64,000 nucleotides of DNA from Gammaproteobacteria bacterium (GCA_004172865.1 SEBV01000003.1:124001-188000), one strand, 5' to 3'. Numbered from the stretch's first letter, positions 53,993 through 63,573 are shown. The notes: generated from the letters alone by a model not told the origin. Made by a program: numbers and translations.

Positions 53993-54795
53993 GATGCACC
54001 CGCCGCCATGCGCGCGTCATCAGCAGAAAATTTCTGCAATAAAAATTTAAATAGCGATTTATAAGCTTCAACGCCGCGGGCATTTTCATCAAACAAATGC
54101 GGTGGGATACCTACGCGGCTGGCATCGCGAAATTTGGTATCGACTGGAATGTGACCGGGCCACACATCATCGCCATGGGTATTGCGAATGGTGCGTAAGC
54201 TGGTTACAGATGCCTGCGTACGGCGGTCATACATAAGCGGCAAAATCGTATATTCCAAGGCTTTTTTACGGGAGCGGCTCATCATCTTAAGAGTGGCGAC
54301 CATACGCTCCAAACCTTTAAGCGCAAGGAATTCAGTTTGAACTGGAATGACTAAATGCTGACAGGCGGCAAGCGCATTGATCATCAATACACCTAACAAA
54401 GGCGGAGTGTCTATAAATACGAAATCGTAATCATCATAAATAAAAGCTAGCGAACGCGCGATCACTAACCCCATTCCATCCGCGCCTATAGCTTGTCGCT
54501 CAAGCGTAGCGAGCGCAGTGGCCGAAGGAAGAAGATCAATATTAGGATAATCAGTGGCACGAATTAACCGTTTTACGCTGGCGGCGGTTAACTCTTTCCG
54601 TTCCTGAAATAAGGTATAGGAGCTTAATTCTTGTGCGTCGGGATCTTGACGAAAATAGGTGCTTAATGAGCCATGGGGATCAATATCCAGAAGCAGCACG
54701 CGATAGCCCTGCGCAGAGGCAATACCCCCAAGCGCAACGCTGGTAGTGGTTTTACCCACCCCACCTTTTTGATTGGCTACCGTGATTACACGCAC
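53989..54795 (-). CDS. parC: ParC-like ParA/MinD ATPase of the chemotaxis cluster
   Basis: A 268-residue deviant Walker A ATPase. ANQKGGVGKTTT is at the N-terminus, the Walker A' region reads LLLDIDPHGSLSTYF, and the switch region FIDTPPLLGVL follows. In Vibrio, ParC positions chemotaxis arrays at the pole with ParP; in Pseudomonas the same gene lies between motD and the parP homologue. The start is GTG with GAGGA seven bases upstream. Here motD is not directly upstream: a mocR-phzF pair stands between, so parC probably needs its own promoter within 54796-54931. Confidence 0.9.
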   Translation of the reverse strand: MRVITVANQKGGVGKTTTSVALGGIASAQGYRVLLLDIDPHGSLSTYFRQDPDAQELSSYTLFQERKELTAASVKRLIRATDYPNIDLLPSATALATLERQAIGADGMGLVIARSLAFIYDDYDFVFIDTPPLLGVLMINALAACQHLVIPVQTEFLALKGLERMVATLKMMSRSRKKALEYTILPLMYDRRTQASVTSLRTIRNTHGDDVWPGHIPVDTKFRDASRVGIPPHLFDENARGVEAYKSLFKFLLQKFSADDARMAAGAS

Positions 54796-54931
54796 CTGTT
54801 TTTCCTCACAATACCCTCACAGCAAAAATCCGCAAAGCGTCAAGCAGATGTCAGTTTAGGCCTAGTTTGCCCGTTAGCAATGATTTCAGTAAGACTTTAG
54901 CAAGCTTTATGCCTAATGAGGTGTTACCGCT

Positions 54932-56368
54932 TTATTCTTTATAAGCTTGTCGAATTAATTCGCCTACGCGCTTTAAGGCTTTCTCTTTTTGTGGAGTCCA
55001 AATTCCGCCAGACGATAGCCGTAAACAGTTTTTAAATTTCTGCGTGGTGGTAAATATCTTGCCCGGCGTGATGGCAATTTTTTCGTCGAGCAACCGCAAG
55101 GTCAATTCATAAGTATCAAAGTTTTTGGATATTAAATTTTCAAGCGGCAACTCCACCCACAGCACGAATCCACCTTTCGGTTGAGTAATGCGCGTATTCG
55201 CAGGGAAATACCGCTCAATCGCCAATACCAGTTGATGCATGCTTTGCGCTAACTGAATGCGCATACCGCGTAAATGACGTTCGTATTTTCCGCCCGCTAA
55301 AATATCCGCCATTGCATATTGCACAATGGTTGGACACGTAATACTGCCCATAAATTTCAACTGGCAGATTGTCGCCGCCAACTGTTTGGACGCAACCCAA
55401 CCTACCCTCAAACCTGGCGCTAGTGTTTTAGAAAATGATGAACAATAAATTACTTTTTCATCAAAGCTTTTACAGACACTTGGCCGTTGATGACCAAAAC
55501 CGAGATCGCCATAAATATCGTCTTCCACTAGAGCAACTTTATTTTTTCGACACAAAGCCGCCAAAGCTTTCTTACTATCATCGGATAAACTTGCGCCTAA
55601 AGGATTACTAAAGTTTGATACCACAAGGCAGGCTTTAATTGGCCAATGATCCATCGCCAATTGCAGTGCGTCTAATGAAATTCCTTGAATAGGATCGGTG
55701 GGAATTTCAATTGCCTGCAATCCCAAATGCTCGATGATTTGCAGCAATCCATAATAACTAGGTGACTCAATTGCAATGACATCTCCGGGCGACGTTAGCG
55801 CTTTCAGTGTGAGTAATAATGCTTCCTGACAGCCGTTGGTAATCACAATATCCTTAACATCCAACTGACAACCCAGAAGCGCCATACGCTTTGCAATTTG
55901 CTGACGCAATTCCAAATTACCTGGCGGAAATAACTCATAGCTGCACACGTTTAAACGATGCAAACGCGCCATTTTCACGACGGATTTTTCAACCGCCGCT
56001 GAGGGTAAAATTTTTACATCTGGCACTGCTGGCCCAAGATTCACGACCGATGCTAGTTGAGTTTGATGCAACAATTGCAACACTAATTGCTGTCCAACCA
56101 CATCGCGCGGAATCATTGACGGTTGCGACATTTTTGGCGATAAAAAATCTGCTTGTGCTCGCGCCTTTACGTAAAAACCGGAGCGCGGGCGCGCTTCAAT
56201 ATAACCGCCATCCAATAATTCATCGTATGCCGCCACAATCGTCGAAGCACTTACTTCACGAGTAACGCTTGCAGCTCTTACGCCAGGCAATTTATCGCCC
56301 ACGTGATAACCGCCCTTTTCAATTTGAGAAATAATTTCGGCAGCAATTTGATGATAGAGATTGCCCAT
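54932..56368 (-). CDS. MocR-type GntR regulator with aminotransferase domain
   Basis: A 478-residue fusion of a GntR winged helix (about 1-70, with VSASTIVAAYDELLDGGYIEARPRSGFYV) and a class I aminotransferase fold. The PLP-binding Lys is seen in SSFSKTLAPGLRVGW, with NPLGAS and the YGDLGF region also present. Such proteins use PLP or an amino-acid adduct as effector. It is divergent from phzF, and two copies of CAGTACAGAT lie between the genes, the spaced direct-repeat type bound by MocR regulators. It probably controls phzF, itself, or both. Confidence 0.9.
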   Translation of the reverse strand: MGNLYHQIAAEIISQIEKGGYHVGDKLPGVRAASVTREVSASTIVAAYDELLDGGYIEARPRSGFYVKARAQADFLSPKMSQPSMIPRDVVGQQLVLQLLHQTQLASVVNLGPAVPDVKILPSAAVEKSVVKMARLHRLNVCSYELFPPGNLELRQQIAKRMALLGCQLDVKDIVITNGCQEALLLTLKALTSPGDVIAIESPSYYGLLQIIEHLGLQAIEIPTDPIQGISLDALQLAMDHWPIKACLVVSNFSNPLGASLSDDSKKALAALCRKNKVALVEDDIYGDLGFGHQRPSVCKSFDEKVIYCSSFSKTLAPGLRVGWVASKQLAATICQLKFMGSITCPTIVQYAMADILAGGKYERHLRGMRIQLAQSMHQLVLAIERYFPANTRITQPKGGFVLWVELPLENLISKNFDTYELTLRLLDEKIAITPGKIFTTTQKFKNCLRLSSGGIWTPQKEKALKRVGELIRQAYKE

Positions 56369-56405
56369 AGTGATTAACCGGAATGCATAAATTTAATTAT
56401 TGAAG

Positions 56406-56440
56406 CAGTACAGATGCTATCTATTTCTACCAGTACAGAT
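56406..56440. promoter_or_regulatory. direct repeats, candidate MocR operator
   Basis: CAGTACAGAT occurs at 56406-56415 and 56431-56440, 25 bases apart start to start, and a partial inverted copy ATCTGTA is at 56453-56459. Direct repeats in the divergent promoter are typical for MocR/PdxR regulators. Confidence 0.6.
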
Positions 56441-56554
56441 TCTTACCAAATAATCTGTAATGGTGTAATTTTTAAATTGTAGATCTGACTTTGGCGATTA
56501 AGCAAGGTTATTCTGGTAAGGCGTAGTTAATGTAAGCGGGCACCGGAGAACACC

Positions 56555-57397
56555 ATGTCGCGAGACCAAACCATTCCTTATTTTGTAGTGGATGCATTCA
56601 CAAACAAACCTTTCAGCGGCAACCCCGCTGCCGTGGTTATTTTAGAAGAGCCTAAAACGGACGAATGGTTACAACAAGTAGCTGCAGAATTTAATTTAGC
56701 TGAAACAGCTTTTTTGTGGCATCAAGAAAATAACCAATGGCAATTACGGTGGTTCACACCTAAATGTGAAGTAAACCTTTGCGGCCATGCAACACTTGCC
56801 TCCGCTCACGTACTTTCACGTGAACTCGGTTTTGCGCAAGATGAATTTTTGTTTTCTACATTAAGCGGCGTCTTGTCTGCAAGAATAAACGCGGCATCAA
56901 TAACCCTAAGCTTTCCAAAAGTCGAACCTAAATTATTTAACAGAATTTATTTGCACAGAGATGACGTAGGAATCAAGCAACTTAATTTGGAATTTGTTGC
57001 CTGCTATCAGGCGGGTGAAGACATTATCATCGAAGTTTCAAGTGAAGATGAAGTACTGAACCACAATCCAGAAATAGAAAAGCTAGCGCGAATAGACGCT
57101 CGCGGTATTATTTTAACGGCGCCAAGTAAAAATTCAGACCGAGATTTTGTTTCGCGCTTTTTTGCACCACGAGCAGGAGTTAATGAAGACCCGGTTACAG
57201 GTTCCGCTCATTGCAGCTTGGCGGTGTTATGGAGTCAAAAATTGGATAAGAATTTCTTGCGAGCGGAACAAATATCACAGCGCGGTGGCTTTTTGAAACT
57301 AGAAGTCCATCAGGAGAACGTGAAGATTACTGGAGAGTCGGTAATTTTTTCGAGAGGCGATATTACTTTTAAACAAACCTCTACATCGTTAACCTAA
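56555..57397 (+). CDS. PhzF-family isomerase-like protein
   Basis: A 280-residue member of the PhzF/diaminopimelate-epimerase fold. The N-terminal YFVVDAFTNKPFSGNPAAVV, the catalytic Glu in FNLAETAFL (Glu50) and the C-terminal EDPVTGSAHCSLAV signature are intact. Most such genes outside phenazine clusters have no known substrate, and no phenazine genes are nearby. It is divergent from the MocR regulator and convergent with motD. The pair sits inside what in relatives is an unbroken chemotaxis/motor cluster. Confidence 0.88.
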   Translation: MSRDQTIPYFVVDAFTNKPFSGNPAAVVILEEPKTDEWLQQVAAEFNLAETAFLWHQENNQWQLRWFTPKCEVNLCGHATLASAHVLSRELGFAQDEFLFSTLSGVLSARINAASITLSFPKVEPKLFNRIYLHRDDVGIKQLNLEFVACYQAGEDIIIEVSSEDEVLNHNPEIEKLARIDARGIILTAPSKNSDRDFVSRFFAPRAGVNEDPVTGSAHCSLAVLWSQKLDKNFLRAEQISQRGGFLKLEVHQENVKITGESVIFSRGDITFKQTSTSLT

Positions 57398-57435
57398 AAC
57401 TTAACACCAAATATTTAGAAAGATTTAATGTGTGA

Positions 57436-58281
57436 TTAACGAGAGAATTGTTTGATTACCGCTCTGGGCCTATCCATTTGTCGTTTAGCGACCATAACCG
57501 CAACACGGCGGTTTTGCGCGCGGCCAGCTTCTGTATCATTGGATGCTTGAGGCTGGAACTCCCCGTAACCAACAGCAGACAAACGTTCTGGTGCTACACC
57601 TTTCTCAGCCAAGAATTTTACAATTTCTGTAGCTCGTGCTGACGACAGTTCCCAATTTGTTGGATAGCGCGAATTTTTGATAGGCACATTATCGGTAAAG
57701 CCTTCAATCTGGATTGGATTTTTGTAATTTTTTAGGATGTTTGCAATCTCAGTGAAAATTGTCTGCGCTTGCGTACTGGTCTCAACGCCGCCAGATGAAA
57801 ATAAAATGCTGTCATTTAATTCAATTTGCAACCAAAGTTCGTTGCTGGAAACTTTAATCATTTGATCATTAATTAACTGCGAAAATTTTTCGTTTACCAA
57901 ATCAGAAATTTGCGTAAGCTCATCAGCCGTTTGCGTTTTTACAGTGGTGTTGGACTGCGCGTTCATGTCCGATGTGGGTTTATCTTCAGCAGAAGGTGAA
58001 TGCGTATTATCGTTGGTGACTGTGTTGCCCAAATCGACTGGTGCGATAGCATCTTTGGAAGCGTTAGCGTTATCTTGTGGCAAGGGATTCGCTTTAGAAT
58101 CGCTTGATTGATTAAAGGCTTGTATAAAGGTTTCAGATAGTACGCGGTACTTACTTTGATTAACTTGTGAAATGGAATACATGACCACAAAAAATGCAAA
58201 TAGCAAAGTAATGAAGTCAGCGTAAGACACCAACCAGCGTTCGTTGTTAACATGAATTTCTTGTTGTCTGCGGCGTACCAT
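57436..58281 (-). CDS. motD: flagellar stator protein MotD (MotB family)
   Basis: Peptidoglycan-anchored stator component, 281 residues. A single N-terminal helix carries the proton-binding Asp in SYADFITLLFAFFVVMY. A Ser/Asn/Thr-rich linker (about 65-130) follows, then an OmpA/MotB peptidoglycan-binding domain (GFTDNVPIKNSRYPTNWELS and AQNRRVAVMV). Together with MotC it forms a second stator, as in Pseudomonas. It is 59 bases downstream of motC and last in the cheY-to-motD run on this strand. Confidence 0.92.
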   Translation of the reverse strand: MVRRRQQEIHVNNERWLVSYADFITLLFAFFVVMYSISQVNQSKYRVLSETFIQAFNQSSDSKANPLPQDNANASKDAIAPVDLGNTVTNDNTHSPSAEDKPTSDMNAQSNTTVKTQTADELTQISDLVNEKFSQLINDQMIKVSSNELWLQIELNDSILFSSGGVETSTQAQTIFTEIANILKNYKNPIQIEGFTDNVPIKNSRYPTNWELSSARATEIVKFLAEKGVAPERLSAVGYGEFQPQASNDTEAGRAQNRRVAVMVAKRQMDRPRAVIKQFSR

Positions 58282-58340
58282 AATATTTTTACCACATGTT
58301 CAAAAATGTCAAAACATCAATTTAATAACAATCTTGAAAA

Positions 58341-59084
58341 TCAGGGATGCAAATAGCCATTCAATTTAACTTCAAGCGAGCGAGGATTTTCACCATCAGC
58401 AATCGCGATAATTCCTTCAATCATCAACTCGCGATATTGCGAGCGCTCGTTGACGCACATACGTAATTTATTGGCGATAGGTAATAAAAACAAATTCGCA
58501 ATAGCAACACCGTAGATTGTTGCTACGAAGGCAATTGCAATACCAGGGCCGAGCAACGCAGGGTCAGCGAGATTATTCATTACATGAATAAGCCCCATAA
58601 CCGCCCCAATAATCCCTATCGTTGGTGCATAGCCGCCCATGCTTTCGTAAAATTTTACGGCGTCGTAATCACGCTGCTCATCTAAAATTAAATCAGATTC
58701 CAAAATACGGCGGATCGCTTCTGGCTCGCTGCCATCAACTAATAGCTGCAAACCTTTTTTTGCGAATTTGTCTTTTTCTTTTTCGGCGATGGATTCCAAA
58801 CCCAGCAAACCATCTTTGCGAGCGGCGTTAGCCCAGCGAACTAATTTTGAAATGCCTTCTTTAAATGGAGAATACGGCGGATTAAATACCCACCTGAAAA
58901 TATAGAGCGCACGCTTCAAACTGTGCTTGGGTGTCTGCAAAATGGCGGCTGCCAAAGTACCGCCAAAAACAATGACTGCAGCAGAACCATTTAGTAACGA
59001 ATGGATTGAACCGCCCTCGGCAAAATTACCGCCAATGATGACAGCAAAGCCAAGGATAACGCCGACTATGCTGAGAAAATCCAT
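58341..59084 (-). CDS. motC: flagellar stator protein MotC (MotA family)
   Basis: Proton-channel partner of MotD, 247 residues with four predicted helices. The N-terminal LSIVGVILGFAVIIGGNF, the cytoplasmic loop with conserved acidic and basic residues and the GGYAPTIGIIGAVMGLIHVM helix are typical of MotA-family stators. Its ATG overlaps the cheB stop by one base, so the two are translationally coupled. Confidence 0.93.
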   Translation of the reverse strand: MDFLSIVGVILGFAVIIGGNFAEGGSIHSLLNGSAAVIVFGGTLAAAILQTPKHSLKRALYIFRWVFNPPYSPFKEGISKLVRWANAARKDGLLGLESIAEKEKDKFAKKGLQLLVDGSEPEAIRRILESDLILDEQRDYDAVKFYESMGGYAPTIGIIGAVMGLIHVMNNLADPALLGPGIAIAFVATIYGVAIANLFLLPIANKLRMCVNERSQYRELMIEGIIAIADGENPRSLEVKLNGYLHP

Positions 59085-60280
59085 TACACAACCTCACGCG
59101 CTATGCGCGGCCCAATATCTTTTAAACTTAACACGCGGTCGGTAAAGCCTGCGCGCGCAACAGCCATTGGCATTCCATAAATAACACTGCTGGCTTCATC
59201 TTGCGACCAAAGTTGCGAGCCTGCTTCTTTTAGTAATCCGGCGCCTTTGCAACCGTCTGAACCCATGCCGGTTAAGACAACCCCCAGCACTTTGTCGCCG
59301 TAATTATTTGCAGCGGAACCGAAAGTAATATCGAGCGATGGTTTGTAAGTAACACGATCATCGTCTGGCAAAATTCGCACAGATCCACCATTGCGTTTAT
59401 CCAACATTAATTGCTTTCCACCCGGCGCTAGCAACGCTAAACCTGGTTCTAGTAAATCGCCATCCACCGCTTCGCGTACGCGAATGCTGCACTGTTTATT
59501 TAATCGTTCAGCAAAAGCTTTGGTAAAATTTTCAGGCATATGCTGCACGAGAATAATTGGCACTGGAAAATTTTGCGGCAAAGCTACCAGCACTTCCGTT
59601 AATGCAACTGGCCCACCTGTTGATGCACCAATGACCAAAATTTTAGGTTGCCGTTTTAAACGATAATTTTCAGTAGATGAATTTGTTGCTGGCTTTACTA
59701 TTGGCGCCGAGGGTTGAGCAGGAGCGGACACAGGTGATGATTGAAAACTGGGTTGAGTTTTAACTGCGCCAGCGTAAGACGATGCCATTGCAGAGGTGGT
59801 GCTCGACAATAACGACGTTGCCGCTGCAGTGGAACTGAAAGTTGAATGTGTTGCCGTTGCAGGGGCCACCGATACAGCTTGACCTGAACGCGCCAAGGTA
59901 ATTAAACGTTCATGTAATTTTTTTTTCAGCGCGGCAGAGTTGCGCGAAACTTCGGCAAAATCTTTGGGAATAAAATCCAGCGCGCCTGCTGCTAATGCAT
60001 CCAGCGTAACTTTTGCGCCTTCATAGGTGAGCGATGAAAACATAATGATGGGCACCTTGCGGCTTGCCAAAATATGTTTAACTGCTGTGATGCCATCCAT
60101 CACCGGCATTTCAAAATCCATGGTGATGATATCGGGTTTTAAATTATCGGCTTTTTCGATTGCCTCGCGACCATTGCTCGCAATACCAACAACTTTTAGA
60201 TCGGGGTGTTCATTAATAATTTCTTTCAGTCGATGCTGAAAGAAACTTGAATCATCAACCACCAACACCCGTAACGGCAT
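59084..60280 (-). CDS. cheB: chemotaxis protein-glutamate methylesterase CheB
   Basis: Response regulator-esterase that removes methyl groups from (and deamidates) chemoreceptors. The receiver domain (about 1-120) has phosphorylatable Asp55 in IITMDFEMP. A Ser/Ala/Pro-rich linker follows, longer than in E. coli. The C-terminal esterase has the catalytic Ser in IGASTGGP, His in VQHMPENFT and Asp in GMGSDGCKGA. Length 398 is above the usual ~350 because of the linker. It lies 61 bases after cheA; cheR is not in the window. Confidence 0.95.
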   Translation of the reverse strand: MPLRVLVVDDSSFFQHRLKEIINEHPDLKVVGIASNGREAIEKADNLKPDIITMDFEMPVMDGITAVKHILASRKVPIIMFSSLTYEGAKVTLDALAAGALDFIPKDFAEVSRNSAALKKKLHERLITLARSGQAVSVAPATATHSTFSSTAAATSLLSSTTSAMASSYAGAVKTQPSFQSSPVSAPAQPSAPIVKPATNSSTENYRLKRQPKILVIGASTGGPVALTEVLVALPQNFPVPIILVQHMPENFTKAFAERLNKQCSIRVREAVDGDLLEPGLALLAPGGKQLMLDKRNGGSVRILPDDDRVTYKPSLDITFGSAANNYGDKVLGVVLTGMGSDGCKGAGLLKEAGSQLWSQDEASSVIYGMPMAVARAGFTDRVLSLKDIGPRIAREVV

Positions 60281-60341
60281 GAACTACTCCGAGCCAACTC
60301 TGGCATTTATTCCATCTACGTTAATAAGTTGCACTGGAATT

Positions 60342-62699
60342 TTAGGTGTGTCCCCAAGAGGCTGCGCCCTTGGCGTAACGACGAAGTAAACTGGGAATAT
60401 CTAAAATAAGCGCGATAGTTCCGTCGCCGGTAATTGTTGCGCCCGCCATTCCCGGCGTACCTTGCAACATTTTACCTAATGGTTTGATCACCACTTCTTC
60501 CTGGCCAATTAATTGATCGACCACGAAACCGACACGACGCGTACCGACAGTTACTATAACCACATGTGCGAATTGTTTTCGCGCACCACCACTCGAATTT
60601 TTAATCAGCCAATCTTTTAAATAAAATAATGGAATTGCCTGATCGCGAATCGCAATACAGTCTTGTCCATCTACCACATGGCTTTTTCCTAAATCCATAT
60701 GGAAAATTTCGTTGACGCTGACTAACGGCAACGCAAAAGTTTGCTTGCCGATCATAATCATCAGTGTGGGCATAATCGCCAGGGTGAGCGGCACTTTAAT
60801 AATAAAACGTGTGCCTTTACCTAACGTCGATTGAATTTCTACGCTGCCGTTAAGTTGGTTGATTTTGGTTTTCACCACATCCATACCAACGCCACGACCG
60901 GATACATCTGAAATTTCTTTTTTGGTGGAGAAGCCGGGCGCGAAAATTAAATTGAAAGCTTCAACGTCAGATAAACGCGCGGCGGTATCTTCGTCATACA
61001 AACCTTTTTCGACGGCAACTTTGCGCAGTTTTCCCGGGTCCATACCTGCGCCATCATCGCTGATGCACAACAGAATATGATCGCCTTCTTGCTCCGCCGA
61101 CAAAACCACTAAACCCGTGCGCGATTTTCCGTTAGCAGCGCGAACATCTGGGAATTCAATACCGTGATCAACAGAGTTGCGCACCAAATGCACGAGCGGA
61201 TCGGCCAAGGCTTCTACTAAATTTTTATCGAGATCAGTTTCTTCACCGACCAATTCCAGATTAATTTCTTTTTTCAAATTACGCGCAAGATCGCGCACTA
61301 CGCGCGGGAAACGCCCAAACACTTTTTTGATGGGCTGCATGCGGGTTTTCATGACGGACGTTTGCAAATCCGCAGTGACTACATCCAAATTTGCAACCGC
61401 TTTCACCAAAGCTTCGTTGGTTGATGTATTTCCCAAGCGCACTAAACGATTACGCACTAACACCAATTCACCGACCATATTCATAATATCGTCGAGACGT
61501 TGTGTATCCACACGCACAGTGGTTTCAACACCGGCGGGCGCATCTTTATCGCCAGCAGGTGCTGCGGATGCAGGCGCCGCTGGTTTAGCAATTTCAGTTT
61601 TGGGTTGAGGAGCTTCAGCTTTAGGTGCTGGCGCTGCAGCGGGTTTCGGCGCTGGTGCCGCAGCCGCTTTTGCAGCCGGAGCTGACGCTGCTGGTGCTGG
61701 TGCTGCAGCTTTTACCGCGGCGGTTGGCGCTTTACCTTTGCCGTGAAGTTGATCGAGAAGCGCTTCAAATTCATCGTCATTGATTAAATCAGAATTACTG
61801 TTTGATGCAGAAATAACGGGCGCAATTGCAGCGGTTTGTGGTTGCTCGGCTTTAGGCGCATCAACACCGGGGCCTTTGCCTTTGCCGTGAAGTTGATCAA
61901 GCAATGCTTCAAATTCATCGTCGGAAATCTCGTCCCCAGCACCAGCAGAGGCTGCCGCAGTGGAAACTGATGCATCAGCGGTTGGTGCTTGAACGGGAGC
62001 AGATACTTTAGGTGCAGGCGCTTTACCTTTGCCATGAAGTTGATCGAGCAATGCATCGAATTCATCTTCAGTAATTTCATCGCTCGTGTTAGTGGTGATG
62101 TCGGGAATTGGATTCGCGGCAGCCTGAGGCGCAGCAGGTTTTTTTGCTGGCACTTGGTTAATAGCATCTAATAAGCGTTCAAATTCATCGTCAGTAATAT
62201 CGCCTTGCGGTGTTTCTGATGATTCAGCTTCGATAAAAGCAGGAGCAACTTCTTCAACATACGTTTGCTCTTCTTCAACTGGTGCAGCAGCTTCAGCCTC
62301 ATTTAAATCGTCGCAAGAAACCAAACGTTCAAGCGCGTGAATTAATGCGGGGTCAACAGGTGGTAATTCACCGCGTGCATTTACAATATCAAATTGGTCT
62401 TTAACGCTATCCAATGCTTGCAGCACTACGTCCATTAATTCTGAAGTGACGGTGCGTTTTCCGTTGCGCAAAATGTCGAACAAATTTTCAGTAAGATGGC
62501 AGCATTCCACCATTGGTGTAAGCGATAAAAATCCTGCCCCACCTTTTACGGTGTGGAAACCACGAAAAATAGCATTCAATAAATTCTTATCGTCAGGACG
62601 CTGTTCAAGATCAACTAATTGTTGTGACAAGCGCTCTAAAATCTCGCCAGCTTCAACTAAAAAGTCCTGAAGAATATCCTCGTCATCACCGAAACTCAT
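60342..62699 (-). CDS. cheA: chemotaxis histidine kinase CheA with repeated linker peptide
   Basis: Sensor kinase of the chemosensory array, 785 residues. The P1 domain has the phospho-accepting His49 in GFHTVKGG. A P2-like domain is not evident. A long Ala/Pro-rich linker (about 130-395) carries four copies of an acidic peptide of the form DDEFEALLDQLHGKGK (around 168, 209, 258 and 306). The dimerisation domain, the ATPase domain (HLVRNSVDHG, DDGAGMD, GRGVGMDVV) and a C-terminal CheW-like domain follow. The repeats are a good candidate for the ParP-binding LID of Vibrio CheA. The gene lies between cheZ and cheB. Confidence 0.95.
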   Translation of the reverse strand: MSFGDDEDILQDFLVEAGEILERLSQQLVDLEQRPDDKNLLNAIFRGFHTVKGGAGFLSLTPMVECCHLTENLFDILRNGKRTVTSELMDVVLQALDSVKDQFDIVNARGELPPVDPALIHALERLVSCDDLNEAEAAAPVEEEQTYVEEVAPAFIEAESSETPQGDITDDEFERLLDAINQVPAKKPAAPQAAANPIPDITTNTSDEITEDEFDALLDQLHGKGKAPAPKVSAPVQAPTADASVSTAAASAGAGDEISDDEFEALLDQLHGKGKGPGVDAPKAEQPQTAAIAPVISASNSNSDLINDDEFEALLDQLHGKGKAPTAAVKAAAPAPAASAPAAKAAAAPAPKPAAAPAPKAEAPQPKTEIAKPAAPASAAPAGDKDAPAGVETTVRVDTQRLDDIMNMVGELVLVRNRLVRLGNTSTNEALVKAVANLDVVTADLQTSVMKTRMQPIKKVFGRFPRVVRDLARNLKKEINLELVGEETDLDKNLVEALADPLVHLVRNSVDHGIEFPDVRAANGKSRTGLVVLSAEQEGDHILLCISDDGAGMDPGKLRKVAVEKGLYDEDTAARLSDVEAFNLIFAPGFSTKKEISDVSGRGVGMDVVKTKINQLNGSVEIQSTLGKGTRFIIKVPLTLAIMPTLMIMIGKQTFALPLVSVNEIFHMDLGKSHVVDGQDCIAIRDQAIPLFYLKDWLIKNSSGGARKQFAHVVIVTVGTRRVGFVVDQLIGQEEVVIKPLGKMLQGTPGMAGATITGDGTIALILDIPSLLRRYAKGAASWGHT

Positions 62700-62726
62700 T
62701 CACTCATTCCCCAAAAAAACAGGAGG

Positions 62727-63530
62727 CTAAAAGCCGAGACTGGATAAAAGGTCATCAACTTCATCTTGCCCGGAAACTACATTTTCACGTTCTTTATTTA
62801 TTTGTGGGCCTTCAGCCTCGTGCTTGCGTTTCTCAATTAAATCTTCAATTTCGTGCTTATCGTCTTCAGGTTTTACAAGGCCAGTAATTTCTTCTACCTG
62901 GCTCGCCATCAACACCAACTGCACCAAATCTTTTTCAACTTCGTTGATTAAACCCATGACACGTTTTAATACTTGCCCTGTTAAATCTTGAAAGCCTTGT
63001 TCAAGCACAATGTCTTGTAGACTTTTATTTAAACGTTCAGTACCAATTGCAGTTTGTTCGAAAAACTCATCAACGCGATGATACAAGCCTCGAAACTCAT
63101 CTGCCGACATATCGCGGTTTTTTAAGCGCGCCCACTCAGCGCGAAGAATGCTTGCTTCTTGCCCTAAATTAGAGGCAATGGGTGCAGCTTCATCCACCAT
63201 ATCCATGGTTTTTTCAGCCGCTTTTTGCGTGAGTTCAATAACATAATTCAAACGATTGGAGGCGTCGTGAATATCCGAACCTTCAATTTTTGGTGGCTGT
63301 TTGGTGAGGTCGGCATCGACATTAAAATTCACAATAGCGTTGTGCAAACCGCGCGTTAATTTGCCCACGGTTTGAAAAATATGACGATCACGCGATTGCA
63401 TCATCGTTTGAATTAGCGTTGACGCATCTTCAAACTGATTGTCTTGCAACTTCTCCGTTAACAGCTTTGCGCATTCTTTGAGTTCAGCAACGAATACAGC
63501 GTTAGGATCAACTAAAATGTCAGACGCCAT
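62727..63530 (-). CDS. cheZ: chemotaxis phosphatase CheZ
   Basis: Dephosphorylates CheY-P. A mostly helical protein of 267 residues; the catalytic Gln lies in FQDLTGQVLKRVM and the C-terminal CheY-binding peptide is DEVDDLLSSLGF. Both are conserved from E. coli to Pseudomonas. It lies 43 bases after cheY and 27 bases before cheA. Confidence 0.95.
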   Translation of the reverse strand: MASDILVDPNAVFVAELKECAKLLTEKLQDNQFEDASTLIQTMMQSRDRHIFQTVGKLTRGLHNAIVNFNVDADLTKQPPKIEGSDIHDASNRLNYVIELTQKAAEKTMDMVDEAAPIASNLGQEASILRAEWARLKNRDMSADEFRGLYHRVDEFFEQTAIGTERLNKSLQDIVLEQGFQDLTGQVLKRVMGLINEVEKDLVQLVLMASQVEEITGLVKPEDDKHEIEDLIEKRKHEAEGPQINKERENVVSGQDEVDDLLSSLGF

Positions 63531-63573
63531 GAGTAAACCTTATTGTTAGATTGTGGCAGCAGAACGCTATTTT

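Noticed and set aside
54796-54931. A FliA-like (sigma28) promoter before parC, from TAAAGTCT on the minus strand
   Set aside because: The -35-like half is good, but the -10 half at the right distance does not match GCCGATAA; spacing only fits poorly at 13 bases.
54901-54949. Inverted repeat CAAGCTT / AAGCTTG around the end of mocR
   Set aside because: The arms are 35 bases apart and overlap coding sequence; likely chance.
56555-57397. Phenazine biosynthesis
   Set aside because: The gene is PhzF-like, but no other phz genes are nearby and most PhzF homologues are unrelated to phenazines.
61720-62200. The repeated segment in cheA as a DNA-level mobile repeat
   Set aside because: The repeats are in frame, conserved at protein level and confined to the linker, so they are protein repeats.
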